Assembly (NCBI GenBank): GCA_033085395.1
Contig: JANQBS010000240.1
Coordinates: forward strand, 1 to 59,606
Reading direction: 5' to 3'
From: Xanthoparmelia taractica
Taxonomy: Eukaryota > Ascomycota > Lecanoromycetes > Lecanorales > Parmeliaceae
Length of the DNA: 59,606 nucleotides
The notes under the pieces were generated by a model, which did not search any database, was not told where the DNA came from, and worked only from the letters and a program-made list of their open reading frames with translations. The first letter of the stretch is position 1. Each line of letters starts with the position of its first letter. Below are positions 34,907 to 46,736 of the stretch, piece after piece. The position numbers and the translations under genes are program-made.

Positions 34907-36596
34907 ATGTCGAACCTTCAACATCGGACTTACGATCCGGTGTCTCCTATAGAACCTGGTCCGAAGCGATCTCTCACAGACGACAAGATCAAGAACAGTC
35001 AAGTGACGGTTCGTCCGAGGACGTCGTCAAGCTCTTCGTCCGGACTTTCAATCAAGACGCCCAGAACCGCACGCTTCGCGGAAGCGACCTCTGTCAACTC
35101 ACCCATCGGTCCCAGCACAGCTGGACGGCCGCCTTTCGCCGACCCTCGGCCTAATACTCAGCACCTCATGCCTCAACCTCAACCCTCCGATGTGGGCTTC
35201 GGCTATGTGGCCGATAACCAAGCCTCTAAACACTCATCCTATGCGGGTGTGGAAGTCCCATTGACCCCAAACTCACCTTTAAAAAGTGCCTTGAAGCCGC
35301 CTGGGACCCCTGGACGATTAGCGAATCCACTCAGCCCGACGTTTCATGAGGAGCAAATCCTGGAGAAACACGAAGCCCATACGGAGAAGGAAAATGCAAA
35401 AGACTTGGTACGAGACTCCACGGCAGATTGCTGGACTGAATGCTAACTCTCAATTCCAGAAAGTCAAAACTCGAGTCCGGATGGCCAAGATGTGTCTTCG
35501 GGTGACAAATTTCAGCTGCAGTCTCATTGTCTTATCTATGCTCTCAGCCACTTTCACGATATTCAATACCACGAAATCGCTGCCTTCCCGAAGCAACCTC
35601 CCGGCTTGGGCTCCTAGCCAGAAGACGTGGCCGCAAATCACCCTGCTCTGCATCGCCTGCGTATCGCTGGCGTTCTCCCTTGGCATCTTTTACGCATACT
35701 GGAGAGGTGGTCATAAGCGAGCAGAGAAGGCCGCCATCTATTACACCGTTTTCTCTATAGCTTTCTTCACGTTCAGCATAGTTATGTGGGCTGTCGGTGC
35801 TGCAATATTGAATGAAAGCAAGAAGAACGGGAATGGCAAGGATATGTGGGGTTGGTCCTGCAAAGACGGCAAACGCAAGGATCTGTTCCAGCAAGACGTC
35901 GACTATGCATTAATATGCAGACTCCAGGTACGAAGCTTTCTGATTCGTACGGAATTTGATTATACTGACTCTTGTCCGTAGCACTGGTCGCTTCTTTGCG
36001 CATTCATCGAGATCATTGTCGAAGTTCTTACCATCTGCATTTACGCCATTGTCTTTTACCGCTTCCACTCCAAGCGCAGGCTTGCCAAATCAATGGATCT
36101 GCGTGACAAAGCTCGCTCTGATCTTTATCTGGCACAACTCAGGAGTCAATCTGCGCCCAATACCCCTGGCTTTCAGAAGACTCCCATGACTTCCACGTTC
36201 CCAGCACACATTCACGATGATCCGATTGATGCGGCGGAAAATGGCGAATATTACAATGAATCCACCCAATTCGCTTCGAAACACGAGTCATTCTCCCAAC
36301 CAAAGCCGTTCAACTTACAGCCGCCCCCAATCAAGGTTCACTCTGCCACTCCTGCTCTGCCGCAGGATGGGTTTGAGCCAGCACCACAAGTCCAGGAGCA
36401 TGTCCCGGCAGCGCCAGGCGAGCAGACATATGATGCAGTACCCATACCCGGAGCGTACGCGAGCCCGCTTCAGAGTCCAGGCTACCAACCACAGAGTATG
36501 GATTTTGGGAATGAACCAGGACAGGCTTATACGGTAGAAGGTCGCGTAGAGAGTCCACCTACCAGTCCTCGATTGCAGCACAGTACTTTACGATAG
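34907..36596 (+). CDS. Four-helix fungal membrane protein, unknown function
   Basis: Three exons, 34907-35407, 35460-35927 and 35982-36596, give 527 aa. Introns are 52 and 54 bp (GTACGA...TTCCAG with branch GCTAAC; GTACGA...CGTAG), all phases agreeing. The ATG at 34907 is the first in frame. Residues 1-167 are a disordered cytosolic tail rich in S/T-P sites. Four hydrophobic helices lie at about 184-203, 226-247, 259-283 and 325-350. The loop before the last helix has a WGWSCKDG segment. A basic patch and an 175-residue Pro/Gln-rich tail follow. The layout (N- and C-terminal tails both cytosolic, small extracellular loops) recalls MARVEL-like or tetraspan proteins, but I do not recognise a named family and give no function. 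Confidence 0.88.
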
Positions 36597-36941
36597 GTCT
36601 TCAAGGAAGTCAATAGTCAAGAGCATGGGGGATGGCTCTTCATCAATGTTTATGCCAATTTCTTTCATATACTGGAGATGGTGTTTAGTTCAAGGGTCCT
36701 TGGAATCTATAAACCTGCCAGAGAGAATTTCCAACATGTCTACCCTGGAATGTTTTGAATGGACTTGGCTGAGGTGATGAGTGTAGGTAGAGACATAAAA
36801 GCGTATCATCTTGTAGGAACATCGACTGAGTAGATAGTGCAGGGGTGTTGATAGGCAGATATCTCCGATCGACAGCCCTCAGAATCGACACTCGGTGCAT
36901 ATTCCTTTTCCCTAGGTGCATTCATCGCAAACCCTTCCCAC
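36597..36941. other. Short intergenic stretch before the small membrane protein
   Basis: It is 345 bp long, without a gene of its own. It must hold the 3' end of the four-helix protein gene and the promoter of the 85-aa gene. Confidence 0.5.
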
Positions 36942-37199
36942 ATGTCCACTCACGCCCCTTCGACAGAAAACCACATTCTCACAAGGTCGAAACATTCAAT
37001 TATACAAGACCGCGGCTGCACGAGACCAGCTCCCCCTTACCGCAGAACATACGTCTCGCGGCCACAGCCTAATCAAACCCTCAAGGTTTGGCCATTCGTC
37101 TTCATCTTCTTCGCTGGAACAGGAGCCTACGTTTATATGGTCAAGGCCCGCGCCAACGAGCCCCAAAAGCCTCGTGGCCCTTCTGTGACACCAAAGTAA
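36942..37199 (+). CDS. Small single-helix membrane protein (85 aa), unknown
   Basis: This intronless frame starts at an ATG (36942). It is rich in Arg, Thr and Pro without acids for about 40 residues (YRRTYVSRPQPNQTLK), like a mitochondrial targeting end. One hydrophobic helix follows at about 49-66 (VWPFVFIFFAGTGAYVYMV), then a short basic/Pro tail (KARANEPQKP). This is the shape of small mitochondrial inner-membrane proteins of respiratory assemblies, but I cannot name a family. Its stop lies only 25 nt before the URA6 ATG and is out of frame with it. Either both share one transcript, or the URA6 promoter lies inside this gene. No splice pair joins the two frames in phase. Confidence 0.6.
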   Translation: MSTHAPSTENHILTRSKHSIIQDRGCTRPAPPYRRTYVSRPQPNQTLKVWPFVFIFFAGTGAYVYMVKARANEPQKPRGPSVTPK

Positions 37200-37224
37200 T
37201 TTCAGAGTTCGATTGTCGGATACC

Positions 37225-37947
37225 ATGGCACCCACCTCACCCCGCCTATCGGCCCCAGAAAAATCCACGCCCGCCTTTTCGGCCGACGAGACTTCGGTCA
37301 TCTACGTCCTGGGTGGCCCAGGTGCTGGCAAAGGCACCCAATGTGCTAATCTGGTACGAGACTATGGCTTCACACACCTTTCTGCCGGAGACCTGCTACG
37401 AGCGGAGCAGAACAGGGAGGGTAGCGAGTTCGGAGGCATGATTAAGGAATACATTGCTGATGGCAAAATTGTGCCGATGGAGGTGACTGTGCAATTATTG
37501 GAGAATGCTATGATGGACCAGAACAAGGGAAAGGGGCGATTCCTGATTGACGGTGCGTCTAACCTTTGGACATTCTGTCAAGTTTATATGATGTGACGAA
37601 GCAGCCACGGCTTATTACGCCCAGGCTTCCCCCGCAAAATGGACCAAGCCATCCGCTTTGAAGAAGCCGTGTGCCCCTCCAAGTTTACCCTCTTTTTCGA
37701 TTGCCCCGAAGACGTTATGACCGAGCGACTTATCAACCGGGGAAAGACCAGTGGCCGTGCTGATGACAATGCCGAGAGTATCAAGAAGCGGTTCAAGACT
37801 TTTTTGGAGACGAGCATGCCGGTTGTGGACTACTTTGAGAAGGAAAACAGGGTGGTGAAGATCAAGGCTGTGAAAAGTCCGGGTGAGATATACGAAGAAG
37901 TGAAGAAGAGAATGGGGGAGAGAGGCTTTGAGATGGCTATAAAATAG
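37225..37947 (+). CDS. URA6: UMP-CMP kinase (uridylate kinase)
   Basis: Two exons, 37225-37552 and 37625-37947, give 216 aa. The 72-bp intron (GTGCGT...GCCCAG) is in phase. The enzyme phosphorylates UMP and CMP with ATP in pyrimidine nucleotide synthesis. The P-loop is GGPGAGKGTQ (about 30-39). The NMP-binding part (HLSAGDLLRAEQ), the core FLIDGFPRKMDQA across the splice junction, and the LID segment (RLINRGKTSGRADDN) are all present. Length matches yeast Ura6. There is no strong targeting signal on this frame, so a cytosolic or nuclear protein is expected. It sits immediately behind the 85-aa membrane protein gene. Confidence 0.97.
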
Positions 37948-38863
37948 GAGAGCATGGTGGCGGAGGGGACAGAAGCCTGGTGTTAGGCTCCATCCATACT
38001 TCTGTCTTGTAGCTGCATCCATGCATCTTCCTAGTATCGGTGAAAGCTGTGGTCATAAACAAGCTAAGGGTATATTGCAGCATCACTGCCGGATGCACGA
38101 GAATACTTTCCCTTCTTTGCTCACCGCTGTCCTGGGGGTCTCTGCCCACAATGGAAGACATGTCTATGGAAGTGGAATGGATTCCCAAGCTTGAAGCAGC
38201 AAGGATGTGATCTTCTTATCTCCTTTCAGTGCTTGCCGTTGTACCACGTTGGCGCACACGACTTCCCACGTCAGCTGCAGTCATGGTCCGCTCCAAGCAT
38301 GACACATGGGCTGTTACTAAGGGAGGAGGTCGGCCTTGTTCGATGATGGCTTGGCATTCATGGGCTATTCGTCGAGTCGGACAACACGAAGCAAAGTGAC
38401 GCTATGTCTTCAACTCCAACTTTGGTCTTGCTCATCCTGCTATTGACTATTTGACACAATGAAAAAGTGAATTGGTCGGCCAATAAAACAACATGAATAA
38501 AAGGAACATATTTAATGAAGACATCTTCCCTTCACTGCTATTCTGAAATCAAAAATCTCTCACCTCTCATCTTCTCTCACTTCCTTCTAAGTCTTCTACA
38601 CAGACTACTTGTGCACAACCACCTTGCCCCTTCCCCTTTCAAAGGCTGCATGTTTTATGGATGAGCATTACTCTTCACTGTGACTCTTGAAAGAAGCCTT
38701 GCACAATCAAATCATCTACTGTTTACCAGTGCTTTAGAAACCTTCGAGAACAGTCCCTCGAAACAGATCGCGATATCAACCTCCCGCGCATATCTGCAGG
38801 TGACTGCAGCCTTCTATTTGACGCGTTCACCTCCCAACGAAGCTGTCCAACGCCTAACCCACG
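37948..38863. other. Intergenic stretch of about 900 bp
   Basis: No supported gene. The right part, pyrimidine-rich on the plus strand, is the likely promoter of the next gene. An ACGCGT hexamer occurs at 38821-38826, 38 bp before its ATG. Confidence 0.5.
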
Positions 38864-40099
38864 ATGGGAAAGAGGAAGTCGAGTCAAGCCCCGGCTCCCA
38901 AAAAGAGCCTCGCAAGTAAAAGAGCGGAGATCGACAAGCTAATCAGAGCGTCAAAAAAAAAGAAGACTCTTTCTGGCACCGAGCTGCCACGGGGCCAGGT
39001 AGGCGTCCGTCTTCCACCGCAGCAGCCAACCAGCCATCACATTCCACATAGCCCAAGCCATTTGTATCGTCAACGACCAAAGGAGGTCATCCCAGGCCTG
39101 ACCCAAGATCAGAACCTCAGTCCTTCGGGATCAGAACATCTACATCGTCCTAAGAAACCAGTCGTATGTTTACCTTGTGAGCCTACTACGAAACGTGCAC
39201 TGAGATACGCGCCAAAGGGACATTTTCCATTTCTCGAACTTCCGGGAGAACTCAGAAACAAAATTTACGATTACGCAATCGTAAAGCAGAACTACGACAT
39301 CAGATGGGTCAACAATAACCACAAGAGCAAAAGTCTGACCTATCAGCTACCTAGGCTAGGCAGCGCATACGAACCTCACCTTGAACCGAATGCTGCCAGA
39401 CGCCGTCGTCAGCTTGACTGCTCCCGGCGCGTACCCAGCCAGAAACGATTGGCAGAAGGTTCCATCCATTCCGGTCCTGCCGCTCTCCTCGCCGTTTGCA
39501 ATGAAATGCATATGGAGGCATGCTCAGTGTTCTACTCAAAATCGACCTTTGCCTTTAATGGCCTGGGGGCACTTCGCCACTTCTTGAACAACCTCTCTCC
39601 AACCGCGACTAAAGCCTTGACGCAACTTGCAATCAAGTACCGTGCCTACGGCGAACCGAATCGCACTGAAGATCAAAAGTGGAAAGCCAAGCACGACCGG
39701 TTGTGGGAAGACTTGTGCTGGCGCATCGCAGACCAGTGCATTTCATTGACCGATCTCTCACTCGATCTCACGCTAAACAAATCACCGCTCTGGTTTGCGC
39801 CCTTCGACCTGGCAGACAAAGCAGGGATCGGAGCTCAGTGGATCAAACCCCTGTGGGCTTTTCAAGACGTGGGCATTCAACGGTGCCGGGTGCGTCTGCA
39901 TTGCTTGAGCAAAGACAGTTCTGTTCTGGAGGTTGAGAGTTGGAAGGCGAGAAAGGAGATTCTTGGAGCTTCTTGGAATGAAGAGGCGGAGGCGCAGCGT
40001 GATGCTTACGGATTCGAAAAGCCCAACAGCGCCGTACCGGAGGTCAGGAAAGCCATGGTGCTCAGACTTCGGGCCGATGGGGGGCTGGAAGCTGTATGA
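38864..40099 (+). CDS. F-box-like (LPxELRNxIY-box) protein
   Basis: An intronless 411-aa frame starts at ATG 38864. The N-terminal 40 residues are very basic (GKRKSSQAP, KKKK) and look like a nuclear signal. Residues about 123-140 hold FLELPGELRNKIYDYAI, the hallmark of a very large fungal family with an F-box-like or 2EXR-type helix. AALLAVCNEMHMEACSVFYS follows at about 205-225, the usual second block, where a chewed-up membrane-less alpha/beta region checks domain size. The rest (LTDLSLDLTL and on) is the typical C-terminal part. Such proteins are thought to be substrate adaptors or scaffolds, but most have no known function. No F-box-SCF partner is visible nearby. Confidence 0.82.
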   Translation: MGKRKSSQAPAPKKSLASKRAEIDKLIRASKKKKTLSGTELPRGQVGVRLPPQQPTSHHIPHSPSHLYRQRPKEVIPGLTQDQNLSPSGSEHLHRPKKPVVCLPCEPTTKRALRYAPKGHFPFLELPGELRNKIYDYAIVKQNYDIRWVNNNHKSKSLTYQLPRLGSAYEPHLEPNAARRRRQLDCSRRVPSQKRLAEGSIHSGPAALLAVCNEMHMEACSVFYSKSTFAFNGLGALRHFLNNLSPTATKALTQLAIKYRAYGEPNRTEDQKWKAKHDRLWEDLCWRIADQCISLTDLSLDLTLNKSPLWFAPFDLADKAGIGAQWIKPLWAFQDVGIQRCRVRLHCLSKDSSVLEVESWKARKEILGASWNEEAEAQRDAYGFEKPNSAVPEVRKAMVLRLRADGGLEAV

Positions 40100-40825
40100 C
40101 GAGATAAGAGACAGCATTGGTCATGGTCGTGGACGGTAATTGTGCTTTTCTTAAGGGTTGGAAAAGTTTGTCAGTCTTTCCAAGGCCTCTGTTCCTCCGG
40201 ACACTGTCTGCAGGATGGCCTCAGTGGGAAACCAGGAGATCCAGGCCGGTTGGACAGTTGACAGGATTCCTTTCCTTTGTTTGCTCGGCAGCATGCGAAA
40301 CATCATTTAACACAGACATTGGCTATCAAGCATCAATACATAGATCTCTTTGTGCGATAACAGGATTTAATAAAAGCCAGCCAGCATGAATATAGATCAG
40401 TGGTCATTCTTCCCCAATGGTTTTTGCCGTGAGCATCTTGACAAAGCACTGGATACAGATTGAGGTGGCTTTACGGGTAATGGATACAGTCCCAACAGAC
40501 TGGTAGATGATGTTATTACTCTATCCTCAACCGTCGTTCTTAGCACGTCCGTTATTGAAATATCTTCAGGAAGAAGTCCACGGGAGACTGTTACACGGTA
40601 CACCGTCATGGTACATTTCTCCCATGCATCACCACCTCCATACCTTCATCCCTTGCGACAGAAGACACCGCTGAAGCGCGAAACCTATTTCAATGCGACG
40701 AGAATCTGTACCATTACTTTGTGGGTATCAGGAAGCAAAGACCAGGGGTATCCGAAGCGAACGCTGAAGAGACATGATGACGGGAACCGACACATCGCTC
40801 AAGCCAAACTCAAATTCCCATACCG
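40100..40825. other. Convergent intergenic stretch
   Basis: About 730 bp between the ends of two genes that face each other. No credible frame, tRNA or repeat was seen. Confidence 0.5.
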
Positions 40826-43800
40826 TCAAGGCTCGCCTTCTGAGATGGTCGAGATAGGCCTCAGTGTGGCAGCCAGGGCGCCGACACTGGGTACGTCACT
40901 CAAGCTCTCTTTTCTCCTGGCTTGCAGCGGTCTCACCACCCCATTAGCCCCTATGATCAACCCCCCGGTCTGGACTCGATCGTTAATCATGCTATCCAAT
41001 ATCTTTGTCATCTCGTCTATACTCTTTCTCTTCATCTCTTTTTCCTTGTCCTTATACTGTACAGAGCTGCTGGGTGAGAGGAGCTGGACGGGGCTGATGG
41101 GGGAGGTATAGGGGACTCCATTGCCGCCGCTGTTCCCACTGCCACCACTGTCTTTGCTGCCGTTGCTCTGATGGTGGCTTTCCTTGCGGATCTCTGGTCC
41201 AAAAAGCTCGGATGCGAAATCTGCAGTATCACGATGGCGAGCGGCAGAACGGAGGGCGTTGACCATCCGGTCTTTGTCGTCCAGGCGTGCCCGCAGGTCG
41301 GCAATCTCGGCGTCCTTTTCTCGTAAGAGCTCTGTTGTGCTGGTATTCTCTTCGATCATGCTGTATTTCTTTTGCGAGGTTGGCGAACCCAGAGCGGATG
41401 ACTTGGAATGACTCGATCGCCGGGCTTGCAGCAAGCGCTTCTCCAGAGTTGAGATATACCGATGCTTATCGGCCAAGTCCGCTTGAAGCGCGCGGATTTG
41501 CGCTTTCGATGTCGCAGTACCATCTCCAAACTCGCCTGCGGAGTCCTCTTCGTTGCCCAGCGAAGACACAGGCGAGTACTGCTCGTCACTTCCTTTCCCA
41601 GCTGCTGTGATGGTAGAGCCAGCGGATACTGTCCGTTGCAGCGACGGTGTAGCTCCTCCGAGCGTCGATTGGCTTCCTGATGGCCGCAGAGACCGTAATG
41701 TCTTCGTGGAACTTTCACTCCTGTGATTCGCAGAGAGGGTTGGATGCACACTCATGGATGACATCTTGCCATTTGTATTGACACCAGATGATTTGGAAGA
41801 CAATATCAAGCGATTAAGATGCTCTATACGGTCGTTCAGAGCCGTTCTTGCGAGTTGCATCTCGAGCATCTGCTCTTCCCGCCTCTGTTCCGCTTCCCTT
41901 TCGAACTGCTTCTCCTCGAAGTCGAATGGTCTTTCCTCTCTGCCTTCCTGTGCCTTTTTCTGGCTGTCCAGTTCGTTCCGCAAGCTCTGTATTTCCATTC
42001 GATATCGCTCGAGGAGAACCCTGCTTCCTGCATCCGTACCGCTGCCAAGGGCTTCTTCCGCTCTCTTTGCATGGCTGACTATATTGTTCTTCGCCCTTGC
42101 CGCAAACTTCAGGGTATTCAGGGTCTCACCAGTGTGCCCGTTAGCTGTGGTCACACTACCGAATGATCCGAGCTGAATCGTGCAAAGAATGCTGACTAAT
42201 GAATTTCCTGACAAGGCTGGCTGTAGCAGCCGAGTAAGTTTGCTATCTCGATACGGCAAATGCTTGCCATCTTTGTCTGTCGGGTTGCCACTGGAGTCTT
42301 TCTCACCGGAAAGCCTTGCAATAACGGTGCCAAGGGTCAGCAGACTTTTGTTGATGTGGGCGCCCTCAGTCCTTCGCTCCTTGGTTTCTGCTGCCCTCTC
42401 GGAACCAGCCAAGTCAATCATGCTCAATGTGGATACCCGAACGCCTCCAGGCATGAGAGGGGCTCGTTTATCGTTCATCTCTTTTCCGCCGTACGGGGCA
42501 CGCTCTCGGCTTTCAACAACGATCTGGACCACAGCATGACTACGGGAGCTCCGAGAATTATATTGCGTGCTTCTAGTCCTCCTGGACTGATCGCCTCGAG
42601 CAATCACTCGAAGCAACTGTGTCGGACTCTGCACAATTTCTTCTTTCAGTGGACTGGCAAAGACCCCTCTTTTGGGGTCCTCCCGAAGTTTGATCTCTTC
42701 TGGCTGCGGCGACCCTGGTCCAATGCCGGCTTCCATCGGCGGCTTCAACAGATCGTGAATCTTCTCATTATAGATTTCTAGATAGCTGACTCGTAGCAAG
42801 AACTCCCGATGTGGTGTTTCACGGATGAAAGAAAATATGTCGGTTATGGCTAGTGGTATCACCCCTGGTGATGTTGCTGTTCCTTGCATGGAAAAGGTCT
42901 TGCCAGTCCCAGTCATCCCGTAAGCAAACACTGTTCCATGATAGCCCTCCATTACACGGCGTACGAGACGCTTTGCTGATGCATCATAGACCTTGTGGTT
43001 TTGATCATAAGGCGCGAACACGTTATCTGCCTCGACGTAAGCAGCGGTCTCTAATGCTAGCGATTGACCAACCAAGTGGCCTTCATGTGCAAAGGACAAA
43101 TGGTCTCTGCCCCATGGGTGACGGTGCCCGGTGTATGGTCCGAAACGCACAGGCTGAAGACGTGGGATTGGAAGTACGAAGTAGTGCAATGAGATCCTAC
43201 GGACTTACCATAGTAATAATCCCCACCCTCTCGTCCCCTATATGCCACAAGGGACTGCCGGCTATCCACCATCCAATCCTTGCTCGAAGACTTCTCCGCA
43301 CCTGCATCGGGTCGTACGCGCACACTGACAATCACATTGCCCTTGCCCTCATCTTCTCTTCGGCCGGATCCCCTTCTTTTACTTCCATCCTTCCAGCTGA
43401 TATCCCCTTCTTCCCTAGCCTTCTTCTCATCTGTGTCTTCGAAAGTTGTTGCTGACGTAGAGTAAGACTCTTGAGCAGAGGAACTTCGGCTGTGGGGCGG
43501 TGACCGCAGACTGGCGAGATCATTTGACGCTCCTGTTTTTGAACTACCGGATATTGCTTTACCATCCCCACTTCCATTCAACAGAGTAAGGGTTGAGCCT
43601 CCGCCGTACATTTGTCCAGGCCCATCTGTTGACGCCTTTGTTTTGAGTCTTTTGATCCTCAAGCTACCCACCTTGGAATCCTCTTTGCTTTGTGCGGTTG
43701 CTTCGGACATTAACGAATGCGTGGCCGTGGAGTATTTGCTGTCGAGGCCGGTTCTTCTAACTTTGGGAGGTTGCGGGAAATTCGCAATGCTGACAGAGCG

Positions 43801-44094
43801 TCGGATCTCTTTTTCTGTCGACGAGCCTTCCGCTACGGTCTGAGCTTGGTTGGTCGTATTGGAGCGCAGTGTTGGTAATATCGGGCTAGAGAGCGGGTGA
43901 CTGGTGCTTGGGGAGGCAGATGGTTTAACGATCTTCGAAGGGGTCTTAAGAGCGAAGTTAGAGGCCGTTGGGGGTAAAGATTGTTGCTGAGGGGACTCGG
44001 ACACAGTCGAAGAGGATTGTAATCCAGGAATTGGCAATTGCGGAAGATCAGAGGTTGATGAGGGAAGTTTAGGTTGAGTTATGTTGACATCCAT
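40826..44094 (-). CDS. kipA: Kinesin-7 motor (KipA/Kip2/Tea2 type)
   Basis: Two exons, 43209-44094 and 40826-43026, give 1028 aa. The 182-bp intron (GTAAGT...GGCAG) restores the conserved YYYDNVF junction. A Ser/Thr-rich disordered head of about 250 residues precedes the motor domain (about 252-650). The motor has the P-loop GMTGTGKT near 332-339, switch I NSRSSRSH and switch II DLAGSE. Coiled coils follow (LERYRMEIQSLRNEL and EIADLRARLDDKDRM), then a Ser-rich tail. Kinesin-7 motors of this type carry plus-end factors to microtubule tips and keep hyphal growth straight in filamentous fungi. The long Ser-rich head matches the KipA/Kip2 subgroup rather than CENP-E. An 87-codon upstream frame in the leader is probably not coding. 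Confidence 0.94.
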
Positions 44095-45521
44095 GTCTTG
44101 AAGTTGTGAAGAACCTTTGTCTGCTTGGCGGGAGGGACAAGACGAGGGAAAAAAATTAAAAATTCAAGGAGCGCAGAGTGCTGGATGACGGGCAATTGGT
44201 GACAAGCTTCACTCTTTATCAATCCATACCCGGTTGCTCATGCTTGTCAGCTGAAGAGGGTTCAGTCGAGGAAATTGTAGTAGTGTCGCGGCGAACGGTT
44301 GTTTGAGGACAGGCGTGTAGAGAGTGTGAGCGTACTCTATTCGTCCTGTATAGCGAGGGAGACTTGGAAGTAGCAAGTGGGAGGAGGAGGGAAGGGGAGA
44401 AGAATGTAGACGAGTTGGCTTGACAGCAGCAGCAGCATTGAAGATGGGTAGGGAGAGTTTGAAGGCACGCAATCAGCAGATAGGATTTATCGACAGTACT
44501 CGTCTCGGAATCCTTGTATTTTTTTTGAGACCCCGCGATGTTTCAGAGACGCCAGCATTCCTCCTTGCCCCTCACGACGACCGTTTTCCATTCTAAATAA
44601 AAGAGGGTAGGGTAATGGTAATGGGGTGATTATTCTATCCATGATTCCATGTTAACTCGCTCAATTATTTTATTTTACATGCATATGAATGAATTGATTG
44701 AATGGCCAGAATACTACTACTGTACTTTAGCTTACAGGAACTAAGGTGCAAGCAACCCTGTAGAAGTCAAAATGTTTGGATCAGAGTTGCCGGAAAGGGG
44801 TTTGGTTCGCTCAAAGGAGTCCAACCCGCAACTGACCTTAAAGGTACTTGGTATGGCAACCATGCAGGTGCTGCAAAGTATCGTGGCTCAAGATAAATTG
44901 AATCAATTTCTCCTGTCACAACCGTCACATCACAGCATATTTTTGAATCACAATCACTCCAGAATAACCTCTAATCATCTATCTTATCCGACATCATGAA
45001 GAAAAGAAGAAGACCCTCCCTGTCCACCAGATGAGCTCAAGTATGTCTCATATACATGCAAGCCCTTTCCTAAAGTTTCTTTGGAAGTACGAGTACCAGC
45101 CTTTTAACTCGTCGCCAACCAAAATAACAATAAACCCAAACAAGGTCCGTGCCCGCAGTCAATCTGTTTGGGTAAGTTTATTTTCCGACCGTCTTACCCC
45201 TTTCCTTTCTCCCCCCTCTAACACTCCTAAAAAGTAATAATGGGGTTTTTAGCTTCAACAAAAGCCCTAAATAACGGTATTGTTCGTCTACTTCGGTATG
45301 CTTGTCTCCCAATCGCAATCCTCTAAATGACATCCACTCATAATTATATAATATAACGTCGTCAGCAATTCTCATCTGACACCTGTACCCAACAAGTCGA
45401 AGCTTGTAGCGCCTGGCCTAACAGGTCCAGATTCCAGAGACTCCAGGGCGAGAACAGGTCCGGCCAAAGGCAATGATGGTAGATGGACTAAAAGTATGCG
45501 TGGAGAGTAACGCTGATCTGA
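44095..45521. other. Intergenic stretch of about 1.4 kb
   Basis: It contains the pyrimidine-rich leader of the kinesin gene (minus strand) at the left and the 3' end of the kinase gene at the right. The middle is AT-leaning with no supported gene, tRNA or repeat. Confidence 0.5.
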
Positions 45522-46736
45522 TCACGACTTGACCACACCAAAATCGAGCTTCCTTGCCACTTTATCACCGCGACTGCCTTCAATCTCACCTCCCCTCCTC
45601 TTCAGATCTTCCCCCATCCTTTCCGGCCCCCCGCCCTTCTTTGGCAGATCTTCTTTCGCAGTCGGTCGTGGATCGCTCGACCACCACTTGTGCTCAAGCA
45701 CCTGACGTGCCGTGCACCGTTTCCGAGGATCCAAGGCGAGCATAGACATCAACAGGTCGACTCCCACTGGCCCGACCGTGCCGAACCTGGACAGGTAAAA
45801 GTCCTTCCCTCGCACTGGTACTGTCCCCACTTTATCGTATTTGAGAAACCCCTCGAGCTTCGATACACCCGGCCAGTTCTCCTCGGTTGGGGTGCCGATT
45901 GTGTTGCAAATGAGCTCAAGCTGATGCACATCCGTGTTCCCTGCAACGAAGGGAGCGCGTAAAATGAGCTCAGCGAAGACTGTTCCCATGGACCACACAT
46001 CGACTGCGCCAGAGTAGAATCTTGCCCCAAAGAGTAGCTCGGGAGGTCGGTACCATCGTGTGATAACCTGGGACGTCATAGGCCGGTAAGGGTCAGAGAA
46101 TGATCGTGCCAGTCCGAAATCCGCAAGCTTGACTTCTCCATCTGCTGCTATAAGAAGGTTGTTGGGCTTTATATCGCGATGTAGCACGAAATTCTCATGG
46201 CAAAACCATACCGCACGGCCGAGCATGCCCATCCAAGCTTTAACCTCAGCCGTACCGTAGCGGATCCCCTCACTGTCCTTGATGAGCATTTCGAGATCGC
46301 CCAGAGGTAAATATTCAAGTACGAGATTGAGGTTTTGGTTTTTGGATGAAAAGACGGCATGCAAGGCAATAATGTTTGGATGGGAAAGCTCCTGAAGATA
46401 CTTGACTTCTCTGATAGCGTCCATAGATAGGCCATCACGGTATTCGGTGTTGACCTTGATCTTCTTGATTGCGAGTAAAGACGAAGGGTCTGCCTTCAAG
46501 TGTCCCAAATAGACTATGGCATAAGTGCCCTCTCCCAGCTTCTTGTCCTTGACATACTTTTGTTGAGTTTCGTAATTCAACCGTTCTGCTAATTCTCGCC
46601 CCTTTTCTGGCTCAGGACGAAGACTAGTCTGAGTGTTCGAGATGGAATTGGTGCGGACAGCTAAAGATTTGGCTTTGGCGGCAGTGACCTTGATGTCGGA
46701 TGTAGCTTCGTAGGTGACTACGGGCGAGATTACCAT
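45522..46736 (-). CDS. KIN28: CDK7/Kin28-like TFIIH kinase
   Basis: An intronless 404-aa serine/threonine kinase. The glycine loop is LGEGTYAIVYLG (67-78), the catalytic lysine K91 (LAIKKIK) and the PSTAIRE-like helix has GLSMDAIREVKYL (E110). The catalytic loop is VLHRDIKPNN (D188) and the metal motif DFG is at D206. The activation loop SFSDPYRPMTSQVITRWYRPPELLFGA has the T-loop threonine T221. The HRDIKPNN loop and LLFGARFYSGAVDVWSMG block are typical of the CDK7 group. With cyclin H and Mat1 partners, this kinase phosphorylates the RNA polymerase II tail in TFIIH and may activate other CDKs. An extra 60-residue N-terminal segment and a charged C-terminal tail are present. A later start is possible. 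Confidence 0.93.
   Translation of the reverse strand: MVISPVVTYEATSDIKVTAAKAKSLAVRTNSISNTQTSLRPEPEKGRELAERLNYETQQKYVKDKKLGEGTYAIVYLGHLKADPSSLLAIKKIKVNTEYRDGLSMDAIREVKYLQELSHPNIIALHAVFSSKNQNLNLVLEYLPLGDLEMLIKDSEGIRYGTAEVKAWMGMLGRAVWFCHENFVLHRDIKPNNLLIAADGEVKLADFGLARSFSDPYRPMTSQVITRWYRPPELLFGARFYSGAVDVWSMGTVFAELILRAPFVAGNTDVHQLELICNTIGTPTEENWPGVSKLEGFLKYDKVGTVPVRGKDFYLSRFGTVGPVGVDLLMSMLALDPRKRCTARQVLEHKWWSSDPRPTAKEDLPKKGGGPERMGEDLKRRGGEIEGSRGDKVARKLDFGVVKS

Noticed and set aside
36942..37947. One fused gene of the small membrane protein and URA6
   Set aside because: The frames differ and I found no splice pair that joins them in phase.
44209..44472. 87-codon minus-strand frame upstream of the kinesin
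   Set aside because: It falls in a pyrimidine-rich leader and reads as low-complexity Leu/Ser/Pro with no family features.
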